The notes under the pieces: generated by a model
The model's input: only the letters and a program-made list of their open reading frames with translations
Told to the model about the DNA's origin: nothing
Database searches by the model: none
From: Calonectria ilicicola
Lineage: Eukaryota; Ascomycota; Sordariomycetes; Hypocreales; Nectriaceae
Assembly (NCBI GenBank): GCA_020809705.1
Contig: CP085828.1
Coordinates: 1,054,001 to 1,118,000, forward strand
Length of the DNA: 64,000 nt
Direction of reading: 5' to 3'
Program-made: the position numbers and the translations under genes
Part shown: in pieces, positions 59,103 through 64,000 of the stretch
Position numbering within the stretch: the first letter of the stretch is position 1
How the letters are laid out: every line of letters begins with the position of its first letter

Positions 59103-61544
59103 ATGGCTGTCAGATACACAGCAGAGTTTCTCCTGCTCTTGCGGGAATCGCCATTATGTATAAAACCTCCAAATCTCCCTCCAGTCGATGAGTGGATGGG
59201 GTGAGTTGCTACAGCTGTCATGATCCGCCACCGCTAGTCTACTAACAAATCGCTCCAGCCCTCCACCTGAACAAATTCGCACACAGAACAAAACAACCGG
59301 CGACCGACCACGGTCAAACGACAATCCTCTCCTCGATCAGAACAACAGAAGAACCGGCCTAGACCGACATGTACCACGAAACAGTGCCAGTCAGTCGCCT
59401 CGCTTCCAACCCCTCATAACTAAACTAGTCATTTATATGCTAACACGTGCGCTCCCCCGGCTCTAGACCCCGAAGACATTGTCTTCGGCCCCCCACGAAT
59501 GGCTTTTGCCTCTGCTCGAGGCAACAAGTCGATTGATGACAAGACCTTGAAGGATCCTGATGGATCAGGACGTTTTGGCAACTTCCGAAGTCGCAATGGC
59601 GACGCCGAGGGCGATCGCTTCCGCGATGGGCGTAATGCAAACGGACTCCGCCGCCGTGAAGGCGAGGGAGAATCTGAGGGATGGAGCACGGTCAAGCCAC
59701 GCAAGAGCTTTGGTCACGAAGGAGCCGAACGCTTCCACGGACGCATGGGCGGCAACTTCCGAGAAGAGAGACGACAGCCCAGAGAGCGGGACGATCGCGA
59801 AGCCACCCGAGACCGACCTGCACGCAACTTTGAAAACTTTGCCCGAGAAAGCACAGATGAGGGCGAAGGTAGAAACCGAAACGGCACGAACAGGAACAGG
59901 ACTGAGCCATGGTTCAAGACTGAAACCACAGAGACCCCACACGTGCCCGAGAAGCGTGAACGCATCGACCGAGCCAAGAACTGGAGAGAGCGTGACAAGG
60001 ATGCCGAAGCCATTGATGATCGAAACAACAACCGAAATAACGATAGAAGATGGGGCCGTGATCGTGACCAGCGAGTCGAGCGAGAGCCCGAGTGGTTAGA
60101 CGAACCCCTCGAGGAGCAACAAGAAGCGCACACTCAGCAAGACTTCCAGAAATGGATGGAAGAGATGAAAAAGGCCAAGAATGGTACTCCCTCAGCTGGC
60201 AAGACTGTCAACGAGGTCGAGGCTGTGATTGAGGCCGAGAAGCCTCCCGTACAGTCCGCTCCCGCAGTTGAAGCCGGCCCGGATAAGTTCTTTATGGCCT
60301 TTGGTGGATCCAAGTCAGGACTCGAGACAGCCTCAACCCCTGGTGAGACTCCTGATGCTGCTGCTGCTGCGAACAAAGCCAAAGCCGCCGGCAAGTCATC
60401 GAGATTCACGTCATTCTTCTCCCATGCTCAGGAGGAACCTCGAGGAAAGACGGAGCCCGTTACGCCCATGACCGGACCACCCATGAATGGCGGTATTCAT
60501 CTCCCTCCCATGCCTCACAATGCACATGCACATGCACACCCGCCTGCTCCTGAAGAAGAGAGGCAAGCCTTCCAGCAGCTTCTGATGAAGCTCCAGAAGC
60601 AGACCATGAGTGCCACTCCCCCCGGACCCGGACCATTCGCAGTCCCCCCGCATCAGGGTACCCCCTCAGATGGTGGAAAGCCACCATCCATGGCCTCGCC
60701 TGAGCCATTCCAGCAGTACGGCGACCGCCGCATGGAAGGACCTCCAATGGGTCGGCCACCACCACAGCACGTCCAGGAGATTCTTGCTCCCCGGCCGCAA
60801 ATCCAGGCCCGTCCTGATCAGCTTCAGGATCTTGTTGGGCAGCGCCAGCGTGCACCCAGCCAGGCCTCCGGACGACCCGAGCCCGCCCGCAACAACAGCA
60901 ACGCTGAGTTCCTGATGAACCTCATGAGAGGACCACACGATGCTCAGCGGAGCGACATGATGATGCGCATGGCCCAGTCGCAACCGCAGCCCCAAAAGCA
61001 GATGGTTCCCGAACCCGACTTTTCTAGAGATGCCCCGCGCCAGATGCGCCCACAGCCACCTCCCGGCTTCCCCATGGACGAGCCCTTCCGCAACCCCGAC
61101 CCCGATGCTCGACCCAACCAGCCTACGCAAATCCTGCAGCGTCCACCCCCTCCTCCAGGCCTGGACCAGATGCCCCCCAACTGGATGCCCGGCGGCCAGA
61201 TGCCTCCTCCTGGCCAGCGCGGCCCCATGATTCCTCCTCCCGGCCTTGCTGGTGGCCCAGGAGGACCCGGCCCCAACCGCAACATGCCCATGCCTCACAT
61301 GTTCCCCCCGAACTTCCCTCCCGGTGCCATGCCTCCGCCTGAGGCCATGGGCGGCATGCCCCCTCGCAACATGCCCCCACCTCCCCCAGGCTTCTTTGGC
61401 GGCCCCCCTCACGGATTCCTGCCCCCTGGCCTTGGCGGCTTCAACGGTCCTCCCGGTCCCGACTTCGCCGGTGGCCCCTTTGAGGGCCGGGGCATGCCCC
61501 CACCAGGAAACGCCGGCCGCGGCGCTGCCTACGGCAGGCCATGA
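59103..61544 (+). CDS. eIF4E-binding protein of the 4E-T/EAP1 type
   Basis: Three exons: 59103-59200, 59259-59389 and 59467-61544, 768 residues; introns 58 and 77 bp. The first exon gives MAVRYTAEFLLLLRESPL, which contains the eIF4E-binding consensus YxxxxL-phi at residues 5-11 (YTAEFLL) followed by RESP, as at the N-terminus of 4E-T. The middle (residues about 80-300) is very rich in Arg, Asp, Glu and Asn (RERDDREATRDRPARNFENF), and the C-terminal third is Pro/Gly/Met-rich (GPNRNMPMPHMFPPNFPPGA), as in P-body and RNA-binding scaffolds. It should repress cap-dependent translation or steer mRNAs to decay by occupying eIF4E. It is mostly disordered. Without the two small 5' exons the eIF4E motif is lost. 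Confidence 0.8.
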
Positions 61545-62892
61545 GCCCACCACAGCACTCGCTCTCTCTGCGAGACGTGATGCCTTGACGGTCAGCACCG
61601 GCATCACAACCATATACATGACGCATGTACGAAATAATATCGCCTGTTAAAAACAAACCCTTACGGCCCTACTACCACTACCGCGTTACGATTGCGTTTC
61701 TTTCTTTTTTAGTCTACTCTCCCAATGGAAATTTCAATGCCTGGGAGCGAATCTGAGGAGTAGTGCAAAATCCCACCATCACCTAACGTTTTATCTCTAC
61801 TCTGCATATTGTGGGACACTGGGGTCCCCCGTCGTTGTTTGGTCTTTTTTTTTCTTTTTTCTTTTCTTCTCTTCTCTCACCGTATCTGATGATGTTTTCT
61901 TGTTGTCGTTTTTCTCGATTTGGAATTTTTTTTTTTTGCCTCATTTTATCGGCGATGGGCAAGGGGGCAAACGTCGGCCACGTACGGTTTATGGTAGTCA
62001 CAAGGGTTCAAATGGGATTTGATTGACGGCGTCTTTGTTTCCTTTTTCCTTCCACCTCATTTCTCTTCTCCCGTGTCTCGTCTCCCCAATCTTCCGTCCT
62101 GTAGAGGTTTATTTGCTTTTTCTCCCTCCGTCGCCAAGTGAATCCCGCATATATATACATGTATGTGTGACGTGATGGCACAGCTGAAATGTAACCTCGA
62201 CCCCTCGGCCGCATTGTAAGGTCCACCCCCCTCCCAACCACGTTTTCTTTTTCATGCAGGGGCAATAAAACGGCGCCCCGAAACATAGCACGACATGCAC
62301 AAAAAGGAGCAAAAAGAAAGCAAGAACGTGTCATTTGTTCTCATTCCTGATGATGTTTGGAGAAAAAAAAAGCAAAGAAAGGGAATAGATTATCATCACC
62401 TCATTCGACAGATGTATGTACATGCAACGTCGCAGCGGGGATTCTATATACCAATAGTCCGTTTTATCCCCAACTTCTCTGTGCCCAACCCTTCCAATCC
62501 AGCCTTCACGCGATACGGGAGCGGGGGGGGGTTAAGAAGGAGAAGCTTGCTGAAAACACACGCTGGATTGCATTCTCGCCGGGGGGGTAGACTCCCAACG
62601 ACACACGCGCACAAAAGCATAGATAGGAACGAGGAGGGAAGAAAAGAATAACGCCGCGCTCCGGAAAAGTAACCCAAAGTGTGCCCGACCCGGCCTTGTA
62701 ACATACCCAACTACGACGATGGGGGAAAAGCGGCGAGCGACAGGATCCGATTGCCAGCTGCCGGACCCAGATCTCGGTGCTGGTATCATACCTCTCTGCT
62801 TTTGCGACTGGCGGTCGGTCGGTCACGGGATGCCACCATTTGCCCCCGTCAATGTGCTCTTAAGCAGAGGAACTCCCTTTGCTATGGGAGCA
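61545..62892. other. convergent 3' region
   Basis: 3' UTRs of the eIF4E-binding gene (+) and the Sec1 gene (-). It is T- and homopolymer-rich. No gene supported; short frames on both strands overlap each other and show no coding character. Confidence 0.45.
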
Positions 62893-64000
62893 CTACTTCT
62901 TCATACCCAAGAAATTCCTTCGCTTCTTCTCCTTGTAAGCCCTGGGGTCCTCGTAGCGCGGAACATGGGAAGGCCCATTCGCAGGCGGAGATGGCTTTGG
63001 TGAGGGCCGGGACTGGTTAAGCGACATGTTATTCATGGCCGCTGTGGGAGGAGCAGGACCTCCCGGAGCTCCGTGACCTCCAGGGCCTCCGGGACTTGGA
63101 TGAGCAGGCATGCCCCCAGGAGCAACTGGTCTTCTGAGCGGCGCACCACCAGGTGCACCCATGGGCGGAGCTTGACCCGGTGGGGGACGAGCAGGCGCGG
63201 GGCGCTCAAAGAGGTGGGCTGGGGCGCGAGTCTTGGGACGATCCATGGGGAGATCGAGCTGACGCTTGTCGCGACTAAGATCTCCAACTTGGCGAACAAA
63301 GAGTTGAGGAGTAAGCATGTGCGATGTGGCCAAGATAATGTCACGGCCGCGCTCAGCACCTATGTCGTAGCACGCTCGGCTCTCGCTATAGGTGGCGCCA
63401 CCAGCCATAAACACAATAAATCGCTGACGGTTCTCTGGTGGTCGACGGCCTGCAGCTGCCCAGTTTGGTCGCCCAGCTCGGAGCGATCCTCCCTGAGCAA
63501 TCAACAAATCCTCATTAGGGTCCATTGGAGGCTTCACGTAGGGAAAGTGTGTCTGCTCCAAGATGCCTCGTGCTAGGGCATCGAGCATGTGCTTCAGAAC
63601 AGGCTCAAATCGAGATAGGCCATACTCCTCGCTAACTTGCAGCGACTTGGCGTCGAGAGGGAACAAGGGCGGCGGCGGTTGTCGCACTTCCTTAAGTTCA
63701 TGCGTCATTCGACCACCAAGATGCGCAATGTTCTTTATAATATCGCCATCTTGCTGCGGGAGCGATGCATGGGCAAGTAAACGCTTAATATCTTCCGAGA
63801 TAACACCGTCGCGGTACAGAATGAACATGATAATCAGACGAAGTCGGTCTGAAGGGGGAATGTCTTCGTCGTCCAGCAATCGTACCACGGCGTCAAGGAC
63901 TCCCTTGGGCTTCCGGAAGTCTTCATCCAGGCCGGTTGCCATGGTTTGTTCGATTGCTGCTATATCGGGCAACCTGTGCTTCTGGAAAATGTTCATACAC
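62893..64000 (-). CDS. SEC1: Sec1/Munc18 family protein, 3' part only
   Basis: The frame runs off the window end; 367 residues from an internal Met at 63996 to the stop are visible. Sec1 proteins bind SNARE complexes to drive exocytic vesicle fusion at the plasma membrane. The visible part is the C-terminal half of the SM fold: RLRLIIMFILYRDGVISEDI, KNIAHLGGRM, then HFPYVKPPMDPNE and RFIVFMAGGATYSESRACYD, and LATSHMLTPQLFVRQVGDL. A Pro/Gly/Ala-rich tail of about 120 residues follows and ends in basic KEKKRRNFLGMKK; such tails are seen on fungal Sec1. Yeast Sec1 also has a basic C-tail that binds SNAREs. The start and first half lie outside the window. Confidence 0.92.
   Translation of the reverse strand, partial: CMNIFQKHRLPDIAAIEQTMATGLDEDFRKPKGVLDAVVRLLDDEDIPPSDRLRLIIMFILYRDGVISEDIKRLLAHASLPQQDGDIIKNIAHLGGRMTHELKEVRQPPPPLFPLDAKSLQVSEEYGLSRFEPVLKHMLDALARGILEQTHFPYVKPPMDPNEDLLIAQGGSLRAGRPNWAAAGRRPPENRQRFIVFMAGGATYSESRACYDIGAERGRDIILATSHMLTPQLFVRQVGDLSRDKRQLDLPMDRPKTRAPAHLFERPAPARPPPGQAPPMGAPGGAPLRRPVAPGGMPAHPSPGGPGGHGAPGGPAPPTAAMNNMSLNQSRPSPKPSPPANGPSHVPRYEDPRAYKEKKRRNFLGMKK

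Noticed and set aside
60666..61619. 317-codon minus-strand frame
   Set aside because: Antisense shadow of the Pro/Gly-rich end of the eIF4E-binding gene.
1..64000. tRNA or rRNA genes, CRISPR arrays
   Set aside because: I looked for GGTTCGA-like B boxes and found none in a convincing context; no rRNA-like or regularly spaced repeats were seen. A tRNAscan run would settle the tRNA question.

Overview
The window looks like nuclear DNA of a filamentous ascomycete, probably a sordariomycete and perhaps Hypocreales (inference from gene content and style, not a species call). Genes are split by short introns, mostly 49-68 bp, with GTAAGT-like donors. Families typical of such fungi are present: a TRI12-type efflux pump, a GH43 arabinanase-type enzyme, an FMO fused to a DUF6314-like domain, a cAMP-receptor-like GPCR and a CSC1/OSCA channel. 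There is also a pogo/Fot1-type transposon that looks damaged by RIP (repeat-induced point mutation).

Layout. 1-7.3 kb is accessory: a short inverted-repeat element (423-650), a small Q/S/K-rich hypothetical gene (1204-1650, -) and a dead 2.85-kb TIR transposon (4478-7322). 7.5-13.2 kb holds a CSC1-like channel gene (+) and an F-box gene (+) whose long frame carries three in-frame TAG codons. 14.5-21 kb holds an MFS transporter (+), a D-lactate dehydrogenase-type 2-hydroxyacid dehydrogenase (-) and a secreted GH43 (-). 21.7-24.3 kb has an unrecognised spliced gene (-), an orphan coding-like stretch (+) and Cwc24 (-). 24.8-31.2 kb has the FMO fusion (-), a divergent NAD(P)-binding protein (+) and the GPCR (-). 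32.2-40.3 kb has a broken kinase-like pseudogene (+), a hotdog thioesterase (+), a C2-domain protein (-) and a TRI12-type pump (-). 40.3-50.1 kb is gene-poor: a second copy of the inverted-repeat element, the FKBP12 gene (+), a broken gene with an E-x-K nuclease-like motif (-), and an intact paralogue (-) of the kinase-like pseudogene. 51-64 kb is housekeeping: ubiquitin-activating enzyme E1 (+), an ECM4/omega-class glutathione transferase (+), a 4E-T/EAP1-like eIF4E-binding protein (+) and the 3' part of a Sec1/Munc18 gene (-).

The conserved genes (E1, Cwc24, FKBP12, 4E-binding protein, Sec1, CSC1) serve separate core processes and form no pathway cluster. The main theme for follow-up is decay: four loci (transposase, F-box tail, kinase-like copy, E-x-K gene) carry premature stops compatible with C-to-T/G-to-A transitions, while their neighbours are intact. 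I did not find a convincing new multi-gene system; the best leads are the kinase-like paralogue pair and the TAG-interrupted F-box gene.
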